DNA of 33,017 nt from Chloroflexi bacterium OLB15 (GTDB taxonomy: Bacteria; Chloroflexota; Anaerolineae; Aggregatilineales; Phototrophicaceae). Shown here in pieces: positions 22,247-31,819 of the stretch. The position numbers were made by a program, and so were the translations under genes. The first letter of the stretch is position 1. Each line of letters begins with the position of its first letter. The notes under the pieces are model-generated. The model had not been told where the DNA came from. It worked only from the letters and a program-made list of their open reading frames with translations, and did not search any database. The stretch lies in contig LMZS01000018.1 of the NCBI GenBank assembly GCA_001567085.1, forward strand, positions 1 through 33,017. The letters run 5' to 3'.

Positions 22247-25111
22247 ATGGATATTAAAGAAATGGCTGACAGAGAAAAATATACGCCTAAAGCAATTGAA
22301 TCAAAATGGCAAACGCGTTGGCAGGAAGATGGGTTGTATCGCTCCAAAGTGGATTGGAGCAAGCCCAAGCATTACGCGCTAACCATGCTGCCGTACCCTT
22401 CGGGCGATCTGCATATTGGTCACTGGTTTGCTATGACTCCATCGGATGCGCGCGCGCGCTGGATGCGGATGCGTGGGTATAACGTGCTGTTTCCGATGGG
22501 CTTCGATGCCTTTGGTTTGCCTGCTGAAAATGCTGCTGTTCAGCGCGGCGTTCATCCCGCTAAATGGACGTGGGCTAATATCGAGCGTATGCGGGGGCAG
22601 CTGCGCACGATGGGCGCAATGTTCGACTGGGAACGCGAGATGGTTTCAGCTGATCCGTCTTACTACCGCTGGACGGAATGGTTTTTTAAGCAATTTTTCC
22701 AAAACGATCTGGCTTATCGCGGCGAAGCGATGGTGAACTGGTCAGACGCGCTGCAAACCGTGCTGGCAAATGAGCAGGTGATTGACGGCAAAGATGAACG
22801 TCTGGGGCAGCCCGTCATCCAGAAAATGATGACCCAGTGGTTCTTCCGCTATCGCCGGTATGCCGATGAAATGCTCAATTTCGAGAATATTGACTGGCCA
22901 GAGAAAATCCGCGCCATGCAAACCAACTGGATCGGGCGCAGCGAAGGCGCGCGCGTCACTTTCCACACCGAGCATGGGCATCCGCTTGACATCTTTACCA
23001 CGCGGCCAGACACGCTCTGGGGCGTTACCTTCATGGTCTTAGCGCCAGAACATCCGCTGGTGCAGAAAGTGACAACGCCCGCCCAAAAGGCTGAAGTGGA
23101 TGCGTATATCGAATTTACCGCTACGCAGACTGAAATTGAGCGTACAGCAGAAGGCAAGGACAAAACCGGCGTATTCACGGGCGGTTATGCGGTGAATCCG
23201 GTCAATGGCGCGCATGTCCCGATCTGGATTGCTGATTACGTGATGATCACTTACGGTACCGGCGCGATTATGGCGGTGCCTTCTGGCGACCAGCGCGACT
23301 TTGAATTTGCGCGCAAATTCGGGTTGGAAATCATCCCCGTGATCCAGCCTGAAGGCGTGTCCTTCGATGGCGCAACGATGGAAGTAGCCTATGCTGATGC
23401 CGGGTACATGATTAACAGCGGCGAATTTGACGGCACTTATTCCAATGGTGATAAAGGTCGCAAAAATCCGGCTATCAGCCAGGTCATTGATTGGCTGGAA
23501 GCCAAACGTTATGGCAAGGAAGAGGTTAATTATCGCCTGCGTGACTGGCTGATCAGCCGCCAGCGCTACTGGGGCAGCCCGATTCCGGTGGTGTACACCG
23601 AAGATGGAAAGATTGAGGCTGTGCCGGATGATCAACTGCCTGTGGTCTTGCCTGAAGATATTGATTTTCAGGGCATGACGGGCAACCCGTTGGGGCGCAG
23701 CCCGTCTTTCCTGAACACGACCGATAGTAAAGGCCGTCCTGCGCGCCGCGAAACCGATACGATGGATACTTTTATGTGTTCATCGTGGTATCACCTGCGC
23801 TACCTGAGTCCGCATTATCAGGCCGCGCCGTTTGACCCCGAAGAAGCGGCATACTGGCTGCCAGTAGATGTTTATACCGGCGGCACCGAACACGCCACCA
23901 TGCACCTGTTGTATACGCGCTGGTTCAATAAAGCCATTCGCGATCTGGGTGTATTTAACGATGCCGCAGAGATCATGGCGAGAAACGGGCGTAACCCTGA
24001 AATTTTGCTGGACGAGCCGATGCTGCTGCTGCGTAATCAGGGGCAGGTATTAGGCGCAGAGCGTAATGGCGACGTGGTGGTGGTTACTGGTCAGCGCGAA
24101 GGCGGCCAATTGATCGCCCGGCGCATCGAAGTGCTTCCGCAAGAAGATGCGCGCACGTTGGAACGGTTGGCCGCAGCAGGCGAAACGCTGCCTTATCCGC
24201 GTGAAGATAACCGTGTGGTTGGCGAGATCGTGAAGCGCACTGAAAACTTGCTGACGATTGCCGATCTCACGCGTGGAGGTGAATTGCAGCCAGTGGAAGT
24301 GCCAGACAGCGCGCAGATCACGATCCCCGGCATTCCCGGCACCAATACCGTGAACCAGTTGAAGCATCATCTGGAAGTACAGCGGATGTCTAAGAGCAAG
24401 GGCAACGTGGTTAACCCTGATGATCTGGTCAGCGCTTACGGCGCGGATACGGTTCGCGCTTACCTGATGTTTGGCTTCGACTGGGAAAAGGGCGGCCCCT
24501 GGAACGATGATAACATTCAGGGTGTGGTGCGCTGGTTGAATGAAGTATGGGATATGATTATGGCTGGCCCCGTGGCGGGTATGGGTGATGCTGAAGCCGC
24601 GCGGCAGGCTGAACGTAAGGTGCATCAGGCGATCAAGAAAGTGAGCGATAGTCTGGAAAACTTCAGCTTTAACACGGCTGTAGCCGCCCTGATGACCCTG
24701 AAGAATGAGCTGCGCCCGTTAGCCCGTGAAGGCAAATTGACGGGCGAGGCATGGGGTGAGGCCATGCGCGATATGCTGCTGTTGATGGCGCCCATTACCC
24801 CGCATATCACTGAAGAACTATGGGCGGCGCTGGGCTTGCCTTACAGCATTCATCAGCAGTTGTGGCCGGAATATGATGCAGATAAAGCTGCTGAAACGAT
24901 GACCACGCTGGTGGTGATGAAGAATGGCAAGCCGATTGATCGCGTCGCTGTGCCTGTTGGCATTGGCGAAGCAGATGCCAAAGCAGCGGCATTAGCAAGC
25001 GAAGGCGCGAAGCGCGTGCTAAATAGCAGCCAGCCGCAGCGGGTGATCTTCATTCCCGGCCGCGCGGGTGGCGCTGCTGGCGCTGAGCCGAAAGTGAATA
25101 TCGTCCTCTAA
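22247..25111 (+). CDS. leuS: Leucyl-tRNA synthetase
   Basis: 954 residues, class I synthetase that attaches leucine to tRNA-Leu. The HIGH motif is HIGHW in [11 protein letters not shown] (near residue 56), and KMSKS is [10 protein letters not shown] (near 713). The CP1 editing domain is present: [13 protein letters not shown] and [15 protein letters not shown], where the usual HDxRD reads GDQRD with the critical Asp kept. A long insert of about 125 residues lies between LLDEPMLLL (near 586) and RMSKS, longer than the leucine-specific domain of Escherichia coli. The C-terminal domain ends in PKVNIVL. ATG 22247 and ATG 22262 ([13 protein letters not shown]) are both possible starts. A terminator follows at 25118. 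Confidence 0.96.
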   Translation: MDIKEMADREKYTPKAIESKWQTRWQEDGLYRSKVDWSKPKHYALTMLPYPSGDLHIGHWFAMTPSDARARWMRMRGYNVLFPMGFDAFGLPAENAAVQRGVHPAKWTWANIERMRGQLRTMGAMFDWEREMVSADPSYYRWTEWFFKQFFQNDLAYRGEAMVNWSDALQTVLANEQVIDGKDERLGQPVIQKMMTQWFFRYRRYADEMLNFENIDWPEKIRAMQTNWIGRSEGARVTFHTEHGHPLDIFTTRPDTLWGVTFMVLAPEHPLVQKVTTPAQKAEVDAYIEFTATQTEIERTAEGKDKTGVFTGGYAVNPVNGAHVPIWIADYVMITYGTGAIMAVPSGDQRDFEFARKFGLEIIPVIQPEGVSFDGATMEVAYADAGYMINSGEFDGTYSNGDKGRKNPAISQVIDWLEAKRYGKEEVNYRLRDWLISRQRYWGSPIPVVYTEDGKIEAVPDDQLPVVLPEDIDFQGMTGNPLGRSPSFLNTTDSKGRPARRETDTMDTFMCSSWYHLRYLSPHYQAAPFDPEEAAYWLPVDVYTGGTEHATMHLLYTRWFNKAIRDLGVFNDAAEIMARNGRNPEILLDEPMLLLRNQGQVLGAERNGDVVVVTGQREGGQLIARRIEVLPQEDARTLERLAAAGETLPYPREDNRVVGEIVKRTENLLTIADLTRGGELQPVEVPDSAQITIPGIPGTNTVNQLKHHLEVQRMSKSKGNVVNPDDLVSAYGADTVRAYLMFGFDWEKGGPWNDDNIQGVVRWLNEVWDMIMAGPVAGMGDAEAARQAERKVHQAIKKVSDSLENFSFNTAVAALMTLKNELRPLAREGKLTGEAWGEAMRDMLLLMAPITPHITEELWAALGLPYSIHQQLWPEYDADKAAETMTTLVVMKNGKPIDRVAVPVGIGEADAKAAALASEGAKRVLNSSQPQRVIFIPGRAGGAAGAEPKVNIVL

Positions 25112-25117
25112 GGGCGG

Positions 25118-25147
25118 AAGGGCGGGCTAAACAGTCCCGCCCTTTTT
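25118..25147 (+). terminator. Terminator after leuS
   Basis: AAGGGCGGG (25118-25126) and CCCGCCCTT (25136-25144) form a 9-bp stem with a 9-base loop and TTTTT. It starts six bases after the leuS stop. Confidence 0.88.
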
Positions 25148-25254
25148 CATGGAACAGGTGCATAAAACCCCCTGGCAGGCTCATATCTGTAAGCATCTGC
25201 ATCTTCTGTATGCTCTCGAATTTTGACGACATAGCTAGACGCTGGAGGGAACAC

Positions 25255-25845
25255 GTGAGCCAGATTGTTGATGAAATCTTAGCGGCGAATGCCCAATACA
25301 CCCAGGATTTTGGCGAAAAGGCGCTGCTGAAACCTACGCCAAAGAAGAGATTTGCGATTTTAACCTGTATGGATACGCGCTTAATCCCTTCAAGGTTTGC
25401 TGGTTTTAATGAGGGCGACGCCCATGTCATCCGCAACGCGGGTGGCCGCGCCACCGATGATGCTATCCGCTCGCTGGTCATCTCGTATAAGCTGCTTGGC
25501 ACGCGAGAGTGGTTCGTGATTCACCATACAGGTTGCGGGCTGCTGTCAATCACTGGCGAAGTATTGGGCGATCTGCTTAACGAAAGCCTATCCCCCGCCG
25601 AATTTACCCCCGATGGCTATAGAAATACCGGTAATGATCCTGGCTCTGCCGAAGGTTACTATATTGCCTGGCTGACCTTCAAAGACGAAATCAAGTGTGT
25701 GGTTGACGATGTGACCCGTATTCGCTGCCACCCACTGGTGCCAGGCTACATTACAATTTACGGCTATATCTATGATGTGAAAACTGGTCGCCTGATTGAG
25801 GTGCCTGCCGCGACTGAGGTTGGGCGCGCGAAAGCCCCCAAATAG
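25255..25845 (+). CDS. Beta-class carbonic anhydrase
   Basis: 196 residues from the GTG at 25255, with the strong site GGAGGGA (25244-25250) just upstream; an extension to 25210 lacks one. It interconverts CO2 and bicarbonate. The zinc site is complete: CMDTR with the Cys ligand and Asp-Arg dyad (near residue 38), and HHTGCG with His and Cys ligands (near residue 99); most relatives read HTDCG here. [21 protein letters not shown] between them is typical of the family. Terminators and intergenic gaps on both sides suggest it is transcribed alone. It may supply bicarbonate to biosynthetic carboxylases. Confidence 0.92.
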   Translation: MSQIVDEILAANAQYTQDFGEKALLKPTPKKRFAILTCMDTRLIPSRFAGFNEGDAHVIRNAGGRATDDAIRSLVISYKLLGTREWFVIHHTGCGLLSITGEVLGDLLNESLSPAEFTPDGYRNTGNDPGSAEGYYIAWLTFKDEIKCVVDDVTRIRCHPLVPGYITIYGYIYDVKTGRLIEVPAATEVGRAKAPK

Positions 25846-25988
25846 CGCGCCTGCAAGCGCTTCTTACTGGCGCATATTACTACCGGCAGTTTTATTCATC
25901 ATTTCGTGACGCCACTCATCACCTACGCTATTCCTGTGCGATCACCCACCATTCGTCAGGCTGGCGGCATGTTTGAGCAAACGAACTC

Positions 25989-25997
25989 TGCTAGAAT
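25989..25997 (+). promoter_or_regulatory. Extended -10 promoter before the PBP gene
   Basis: TG-C-TAGAAT (25989-25997) is an extended -10 with five of six -10 bases matching, 45 bases before ATG 26042. No good -35 is seen, as is usual for extended -10 promoters. The rest of 25846-26041 holds nothing else I can support. Confidence 0.42.
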
Positions 25998-26041
25998 GAC
26001 ATCATTCAGATCATGCGCTTGCGCAATTTATGGAGATGTCA

Positions 26042-26782
26042 ATGCCCGACGAACGGGATTTGCTGGATTTTCAGCCAGATGAACCCCCGAAGAAGGATGA
26101 GGTTTCCCCCCCTTCACAGGAAGATACCGAACCCCTGTTATTCATGTTCGATGATGATCGCGATGGCACGCTCGATGATCTGGATGTGCTGGATGAGCAT
26201 GACCAGCCGACGATGCCGCTGCCTTCGGGGACAAATAGGCTTGAATCTGATCCGGGGCAAACTTTAGCGGGCAGCGGCGGTTTAGATCCGAATCCTGACT
26301 TTCAGAATAAATCGCCGGCGCAATCTTCGCCAAACCAGCACACGCAGCCGCATGTCGTGCCGTTTGAGCATACATTGGTACACGTGCCAGGCGAAAGCCG
26401 CCCGTATCCACAGCAAAACTCGCCTCAGCGGCCTGCACAGACACAGCAGGCGCCGCCGCGCAATCCCTATCAGGCAAATACGCAGCAGGGGCAGCAGTAC
26501 CGGCAAACGGTACCTTCTCCTTACGCCCCACCGCCGCCGCCAACTATCCCGGCTCCACCGCCGCGTCAAGGCTACGGGGTTGGCCCGCAGGGTCAGCCGC
26601 TGCCCCGCCCGCCGCGTCGCCTAAAACGGAAGCGGATTCTCGCTGTACGCCGGGCTGTTTCATGCTGCTGGCGGGAATTTTCGTCACGTTTTGCGGGGGC
26701 ATCACTTTACTGGGGCTGGTTATTACCGCGACGCTTGGCTCACAGCTTGAAGAGCGTTTGGGCGAGCAGGTGGCACAGGTAG
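26042..26782 (+). CDS. Cytoplasmic proline-rich N-terminal tail of the class A PBP (frame-shifted)
   Basis: ATG 26042 has GGAG (26032-26035) six bases upstream; ATGs at 26030 and 26036 are in frame but poorly placed. The first 60 residues are acidic (ERDLLDFQPDEPPKKDE...LFMFDDDRDGTLDDLDVLDE). A long Gln/Pro-rich disordered stretch follows, and then a basic PPRRLKRKR that should sit just inside the membrane. Near 26633-26641 the membrane-segment frame switches by -1; after it, this frame encodes a spurious tail to 26782. The useful part is about 200 residues, and belongs to the same gene as 26662-29400. The C-terminal 50 residues here should be ignored. Confidence 0.7.
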   Translation: MPDERDLLDFQPDEPPKKDEVSPPSQEDTEPLLFMFDDDRDGTLDDLDVLDEHDQPTMPLPSGTNRLESDPGQTLAGSGGLDPNPDFQNKSPAQSSPNQHTQPHVVPFEHTLVHVPGESRPYPQQNSPQRPAQTQQAPPRNPYQANTQQGQQYRQTVPSPYAPPPPPTIPAPPPRQGYGVGPQGQPLPRPPRRLKRKRILAVRRAVSCCWREFSSRFAGASLYWGWLLPRRLAHSLKSVWASRWHR

Positions 26783-29400
26783 ACGACTACAATAACTTTG
26801 AGAGCACCTTCTACTATGACCGCGAAGGCGGCTTATTGTATGAGGCGTTTGGCGAAGGCCGTCGTGTGAATGTGCCTTATGCCAATTTCCCTCAAGACCT
26901 GATCAATGCGACCATCGCCATTGAAGATGATACCTTCTTCACCAATCCCGGCTTTGAAGTTGAAGCTACGCTGCGCGCCTTCCTGCAATATGTCGGGCTT
27001 TCTGAAGGCGCTAGTGGCGGCAGCACCATTACCCAGCAGCTAGTACGTAACGTATTGTTTGAGCCGGAATATCGCGCCGAACGCAGCGTGCAGCGTAAGG
27101 TCGAAGAAATTTTGCTGGCATTTATGCTGCGCCAGCGCAAATCTCCTGAAGAAGTGCTGGAGATGTACCTCAACGAAATTTACTACGGCAATCTTTCTTA
27201 CGGCGCAGAATCTGCCGCGCTCACGTTTTTCGATAAGCATGTGGGTGAATTGACGCTTGGCGAAGCTGCGCTGCTGGCGGGTTTGCCGCAGGCGCCGGCA
27301 ACGCTCGATCCTTTCAGCCCTGACCCTGTTGTGCAGCAGGAAGTACGCGCGCGCTGGGAGTTGGTGCTGGCTCGCATGGTGGAAGAAGGCTATATCACCG
27401 ATGCGCAGCGCCAGCAGGCAATTGCCGCTGGGCTGAATTTCATTGAACCGGAAGCGCCGCTGGAAGCGCCGCACTTTACCGTATACGCCATGCAGGAATA
27501 CAACGACCTGATGAGCAGCCTTGGTTATTCGCCAGAGCAGATCGTCAGCGGCGGATTCCGCGTGTATACCACCGTTGATCAATCCATCAATGAAATGGCG
27601 CAGCAAACCGCGCGTAATCAGGTGGCGGCGCTGGCGGCGAATAATGCCAGCAACGGCGCGGTAATCGTGCTTCAGCCCTCTACAGGCGAAATTCTGGCGA
27701 TGGTTGGCAGCCTTGATTATGACAACGAAGCCATTGATGGCCGCGTGAACGTGACCACCTCGTTACGCCAACCCGGCAGCACCATGAAACCGTTCACCTA
27801 TTCGGCGGCTTTGGAGCAGGGTATGACCCCTGCTGATATCATCTGGGATACGCAGACCGATATCGCGGGATACCGCCCGCTGAATTATGATCGCACGTTT
27901 CATGGCGCGGTGCGTATGCGTACCGCTCTGGCGAACAGCTATAATATTCCAGCGGTGCAAACCCTGCGGCGCATCGGCGTGGAAGGGCTGCTGGAGATCA
28001 TGGCACGCTTTGGCGTGGAAAGCCTGACCCAGGACGCCAGCCAGTACGGGCTATCGCTCACGCTGGGCGGCGGCGATATTACCTTGCTGGAACTGTCTAC
28101 CGCGTATGCTGTGTTTGCGAACGGCGGCAGCTATGTGCCTTCTACCTCCATTCGCTGCGTGCTGGATAACGACGGCCACATTATCTACGAATATCGCAGC
28201 GGGTGCCCCAGCGGCGAACCAACTGAAAACACGGTTTATTCGGATGGCTATGGCACTCAGGTTTTAGACCCGCGCATTGCTTACCTGATCAGCGATATTC
28301 TGGCAGATGAAGAAGCGCGGCAGCCGGCGATGGGCTATCACAGCGCCCTGTACACCGGCGATATTGGCGCTTCGGTGAAAACCGGCACCACCGACGACTT
28401 CCGTGATAACTGGACAGTTGGCTATACCCGTAATGCTGTGGTTGGCGTATGGGTTGGCAACAGTGACGGCACGCCGATGAGTAACGTCAGCGGTTTAACT
28501 GGCGCGGCGCCGATCTGGAATGCGATCATCTCTGCCCTTTATAACAATCAGGATATGCTGGCGGAACTGGCCGTAGACGGGCAGCTTTTACCCAATCGCA
28601 TGGATCCGCCTGGCGGAATGACACTTCAGGGGATTTGCGCCCTTAGCGCGCTGCGTGAACCGGCGTTAGATTGCGCTGGTCAAACTGCTGAATGGATGTT
28701 TGATACTCCGGCGGGCTTGTTTGATGGCGGTGGTATTTACTACCCCGCCGCCCCCATTCCCACGCCAGAGCAGCCGCCTGCTTCCGGTGTATGGCTGCGT
28801 GAAGTTCAGCCGGATATTTACCGCGTGCTGGTGCATCCCATTCCGCAAAGTATCGCGCAGGGCATTGTTTTTGGCGTAGCTCCAGGGCAGATACCGCCGC
28901 CTGCGCCGCTGTATTGTCAGGTTCCGGTAGAGCTTGCGCCGTATGATCCCGGCGCGCGTGAGCAGTTGTTCATTGGCCCGCCGCTTGATCCCGCCGACTC
29001 TGTACAGGCGGAAAATTACGCGCGCGGCGCTGGTATTCCTTTCCTGCCCACCATCGCCTGCTCGCAGGATTTGATCAACGCTGCTGGAAGTGCCAGCCCG
29101 GTAGTGACGGCATTTATTGCCAGCCCCGCCAACGGGCAAACCATCAGCGGGCCGTTCGATATTGTGGGTACAGCGCAGTTTTCGCCGGAACAGGCCGATT
29201 ACTACAAGATTGAGATTTTCGGCGGGCCGTTCACCAACTGGACAACCGTCAATAACATTCACTCTACCAGCGTCGTGAATGGCGTGCTGGAAAGCCTGCC
29301 CGCGCTTTCACCCGGCAGCTACCAGTTCCAGTTAGTGGTCGTCGGGCGCGATGGCAATTACGTACAGCCGCCGTATCAAATATCGGTGAATGTGCAGTAG
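26662..29400 (+). CDS. Class A penicillin-binding protein (transglycosylase/transpeptidase)
   Basis: A bifunctional peptidoglycan synthase. A membrane segment (LLAGIFVTFCGGITLLGLVIT) opens this frame. The GT51 domain has IEDDTFFTNPG (catalytic Glu, near residue 90), GGSTITQQLVRN and LNEIYYGNLSYGAE. The transpeptidase has SxxK in PGSTMKPFTY (near 373), SxN in ANSYNIP (near 420), and KTGT in SVKTGTTDDF (near 573). The C-terminal 230 residues end in an Ig-like beta domain (ASPANGQTISGPFDIVGTAQF...). ATG 26662 lacks a ribosome site and lies inside the membrane segment; upstream codons SRCTPGCF extend this frame toward the tail at 26042. I treat 26042-29400 as one gene with a single-base loss near 26636. 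Confidence 0.93.
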   Translation: MLLAGIFVTFCGGITLLGLVITATLGSQLEERLGEQVAQVDDYNNFESTFYYDREGGLLYEAFGEGRRVNVPYANFPQDLINATIAIEDDTFFTNPGFEVEATLRAFLQYVGLSEGASGGSTITQQLVRNVLFEPEYRAERSVQRKVEEILLAFMLRQRKSPEEVLEMYLNEIYYGNLSYGAESAALTFFDKHVGELTLGEAALLAGLPQAPATLDPFSPDPVVQQEVRARWELVLARMVEEGYITDAQRQQAIAAGLNFIEPEAPLEAPHFTVYAMQEYNDLMSSLGYSPEQIVSGGFRVYTTVDQSINEMAQQTARNQVAALAANNASNGAVIVLQPSTGEILAMVGSLDYDNEAIDGRVNVTTSLRQPGSTMKPFTYSAALEQGMTPADIIWDTQTDIAGYRPLNYDRTFHGAVRMRTALANSYNIPAVQTLRRIGVEGLLEIMARFGVESLTQDASQYGLSLTLGGGDITLLELSTAYAVFANGGSYVPSTSIRCVLDNDGHIIYEYRSGCPSGEPTENTVYSDGYGTQVLDPRIAYLISDILADEEARQPAMGYHSALYTGDIGASVKTGTTDDFRDNWTVGYTRNAVVGVWVGNSDGTPMSNVSGLTGAAPIWNAIISALYNNQDMLAELAVDGQLLPNRMDPPGGMTLQGICALSALREPALDCAGQTAEWMFDTPAGLFDGGGIYYPAAPIPTPEQPPASGVWLREVQPDIYRVLVHPIPQSIAQGIVFGVAPGQIPPPAPLYCQVPVELAPYDPGAREQLFIGPPLDPADSVQAENYARGAGIPFLPTIACSQDLINAAGSASPVVTAFIASPANGQTISGPFDIVGTAQFSPEQADYYKIEIFGGPFTNWTTVNNIHSTSVVNGVLESLPALSPGSYQFQLVVVGRDGNYVQPPYQISVNVQ

Positions 29401-29484
29401 CTTTCTTGTTCCGCAGCTCTTTGCCGGTGAAGGGGCTGCGGAGCAGCATTGGTAGATCCCAAACCTGCCGCCAGAGGGTATGCA

Positions 29485-30078
29485 GTGAAGCGCATCCGCA
29501 TTGCAGGCTTATTCGTGCTGGCAATCATCATTGCTGCCGGCCTGTTGATGGCGCTGTTTACGCCGCCAACATCCAGCGTAGAAATCGCCTGTCTTTCTGG
29601 AGAGGCGGGGTGTATGCAGCTTCCCGCCATAACCGGCACGAATTTGAATGGCGAAACCCAAACATTCCCCGATGACTTTGCCCACCCTTACCAGCTTGCG
29701 ATCATCCCCTTTGACCGTGAACAGCAAGTCCGTTTGCTGGATTTTGTTCCGCTGCTTAAGGAATTATCCGCCGCCCGGCCTGATATTGGCTATTACAGTC
29801 TGGCTGCGCTGCCTGATCTCGCCGCGCCAATTCGTTTGCTGGTGAGCGCCGGTATGTCTGCCGTTGTCACCGATCCTGAAGTCAGAGCAGTAGCGTATAT
29901 CTTCTATCTGGAAGATCGGGATGCGTTTTTGGATGCGCTCGATCTTCCAGATGCTGACGCTATACGAGTTTATGTTTTTGACAATGCCGGAAATGTGCTG
30001 TGGCGGGCAGAGGGAGATTTTACGCCTGCATTAGCCGAAACTATCCGCGCAGAAATTGCTAGCCTGCCGGTTCGTTAA
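29485..30078 (+). CDS. Membrane-anchored thioredoxin-fold-like protein without CxxC
   Basis: 197 residues from GTG 29485, chosen because AGAGGG lies seven bases upstream; the TTG at 29449 is weaker. A signal anchor (IAGLFVLAIIIAAGLLMALF) leads into an extracytoplasmic domain with the order of redoxin/ATP10-like proteins: LNGETQTFPDDF, a QLAIIPFDREQQ strand in place of the active-site turn, and a late RVYVFDNAGNVLWRAEGDF strand pair. The active-site CxxC is absent; the two cysteines sit just after the anchor (CLSGEAGC). It probably does not act as a thiol oxidoreductase. It follows the PBP by 84 bases, across a CCGCAGC/GCTGCGG hairpin (29411-29441) that has no U-tract. Confidence 0.68.
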   Translation: MKRIRIAGLFVLAIIIAAGLLMALFTPPTSSVEIACLSGEAGCMQLPAITGTNLNGETQTFPDDFAHPYQLAIIPFDREQQVRLLDFVPLLKELSAARPDIGYYSLAALPDLAAPIRLLVSAGMSAVVTDPEVRAVAYIFYLEDRDAFLDALDLPDADAIRVYVFDNAGNVLWRAEGDFTPALAETIRAEIASLPVR

Positions 30079-31217
30079 GCTGATCTTGCTGGCATAGCCT
30101 GCTGTTTTTGAGCGATCAACCCGGCGTATAAGTCAATCACTTCGTCCATCATCGCATCCCATGATTGGGTTTCAGCGAAGGCGCGGGCAGCCTGCCCCAT
30201 CGTTTCAATCTGCGCGCGGCTAAGGGCAATCTGGCGCACGCCTTCAATCATCGCCTGCACATCATTGACCTCGAATGTGTATCCGGTCACCCCTTCCTGC
30301 ACCACATCGCGCACGCCGCCAACCCGCGAAGCCACCACTGGCAGGCCAGCCGCCATCGCTTCAACGACCACCAGCCCGAAGGTTTCTAACGCTGAGGGGA
30401 ACACGAAAATATCGGCGCTGGCATAAGCTTCAGAGAGCGCCTCGCCCTGCAAGTATCCGGCAAAATAGGCATTCGTGCCCTCAAAATGCTTCTCGAATTG
30501 CGCGCGTGCGGGGCCGTTGCCCACAATTGCCAGCCGCGTACCCGGCACCTGTTCCAGCACCGCCTTGATTTGATCAACCTGTTTTTCTGCGGAAACCCGC
30601 CCTACATACAGCAGCAGCGTATCTTCAGGATGCCCCTGCGAAAGCAGATTACGCATATCCGGGTTGCGGTAGCGCGGATTGAATTTTTCAGCATCAACGC
30701 CGCGTTTCCACAGCCCAACATGCTTAATGCCGATGCGGGTCATATCTTGCTGGATCAGCTTTGAGGGCGCTAAAGCTGCATCTGCCGCGTTAAAGACCAT
30801 TTTGGTCATGAAATCAATGCCCGGCTCCACAAATCCGAGATTGTAGTGATGGGCGATTCGGGCTACATCCAGATGGAAAGAAGCAACGGTAGGAATGCCC
30901 AACCGTTTGGACATCAACATGCCGGGAATGCCGATCAGAATCGGATGAATGAAATGGGCAATATCAGGCTGAAAGGCTTTGAGTTGGCTGTAGGTATTCG
31001 GGGTGGGCGGCCCCACGCGAATTTCCGGATAGAGGGGGAATGCGATATTTGGCACGCCGATCACTTTAGTCTCGTTGTAGCGCTCAATACCCCGCCCCGG
31101 CGCGACAATCGCGGTTTCAATGCCGCGCCTGGTTAGATGATCCAGCAGCAGGCAGCAGATCGTGACAATACCGTCAATTTTGGGCAAAAAGGTTTCGGTG
31201 AAAAGGGCAACGCGCAT
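30075..31217 (-). CDS. GT4 family glycosyltransferase (GT-B fold)
   Basis: 380 residues from ATG 31217, which begins MRVALFTETFLPKIDGIV, the GT4 start; the upstream TTG at 31247 adds ten unlikely residues. The N-terminal half is the acceptor domain. The C-terminal half binds the nucleotide sugar: LLYVGRVSAEKQVD (near residue 210), and the E-x7-E region ALETFGLVVVEAMAAGLPVVAS (near 283), followed by GVTGYTFEVND. It resembles mannosyl- and diacylglycerol-glucosyltransferases of this family; donor and acceptor are not predictable. Its stop overlaps the convergent gene by four bases. It is likely cytoplasmic, acting on membrane lipids or exported glycans. Confidence 0.9.
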   Translation of the reverse strand: MRVALFTETFLPKIDGIVTICCLLLDHLTRRGIETAIVAPGRGIERYNETKVIGVPNIAFPLYPEIRVGPPTPNTYSQLKAFQPDIAHFIHPILIGIPGMLMSKRLGIPTVASFHLDVARIAHHYNLGFVEPGIDFMTKMVFNAADAALAPSKLIQQDMTRIGIKHVGLWKRGVDAEKFNPRYRNPDMRNLLSQGHPEDTLLLYVGRVSAEKQVDQIKAVLEQVPGTRLAIVGNGPARAQFEKHFEGTNAYFAGYLQGEALSEAYASADIFVFPSALETFGLVVVEAMAAGLPVVASRVGGVRDVVQEGVTGYTFEVNDVQAMIEGVRQIALSRAQIETMGQAARAFAETQSWDAMMDEVIDLYAGLIAQKQQAMPARSA

Positions 31218-31389
31218 GCAAATGACCTGTGATGACAGCGAGTTCAATTGTACTCATAGGTCAAAACACCCCGCATCCGGCAAAGTAGCGGCGTTTAACA
31301 AAAGTTTTATGAATAGATAGCCGCAATCGCGGTCATGGGCGAAATTTACTGCGCGCTTACGCCCCCGATTGCAGCGGCAGCCGCGTTGA

Positions 31390-31429
31390 GAAAACAAAAC
31401 AGGCGCGATTAGCAGATCGTCGCGCCTGT
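31390..31429 (-). terminator. Terminator of the lspA-hydrolase-DUF1232 operon
   Basis: On the minus strand, ACAGGCGCGA (31429-31420) pairs with TCGCGCCTGT (31408-31399), 10 bp with an 11-base loop, followed by TTTGTTTTC. It lies 43 bases after the DUF1232 stop. The remaining 31218-31389 shows no gene; it should hold the promoter of the GT4 gene. Confidence 0.85.
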
Positions 31430-31471
31430 AAATACACGAAATAACTGTTCTGGCTCTCGTTGAGAGGCAGC

Positions 31472-31798
31472 TTAGCCGTTCTTCTGCTTCTCTTTCCACG
31501 CAGGCGCATCAACCACATCGGCGGCCTCATCAGCGCGGCGGCGGCGCAGCGCCTCGCGGTGTTCAGCCACCACCTCAGCGGGGGACATCATCTCGAAGGT
31601 TTTGATGCCAGCAATGAGCAGCCCGATGTCATCAAGCTGCCCGATTCCGAGCAGGAAATCTGGAATTAAATCAATCGGCGAGAAGATGTACAGTACCGCG
31701 GCAATCGGCACCAGCTTGGCCGTGATCGGCACGCGCTTATCAAACATCAGTTTCCACGTCAGCAGAAACTGGTCAATCACCGCTTCAATGGCGTTCAT
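31472..31798 (-). CDS. DUF1232 (YkvA-like) small membrane protein
   Basis: 108 residues. The DUF1232 signature is clear: VPIAAVLYIFSPIDLIPDFLLGIGQLDDIGLLI (residues 29-61), with the typical PID-IPD and LDD elements inside or next to one membrane segment. The C-terminal 40 residues are charged and probably cytoplasmic. The function of the family is not established. It follows the alpha/beta hydrolase by 21 bases and precedes a terminator, so it is the last gene of an operon with lspA. Confidence 0.9.
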   Translation of the reverse strand: MNAIEAVIDQFLLTWKLMFDKRVPITAKLVPIAAVLYIFSPIDLIPDFLLGIGQLDDIGLLIAGIKTFEMMSPAEVVAEHREALRRRRADEAADVVDAPAWKEKQKNG

Positions 31799-31819
31799 AT
31801 CAGTTGATCTTGCTTTCCA

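Noticed and set aside
23039..23635. Minus-strand ORF opposite leuS (198 codons), and similar ones at 24050-24625, 27040-27606 and 28666-29262
   Set aside because: Shadows of leuS and PBP reading frames; no family features.
29411..29441. CCGCAGC/GCTGCGG hairpin as a terminator after the PBP gene
   Set aside because: A 17-base loop and no U-tract; at best a processing or structural element.
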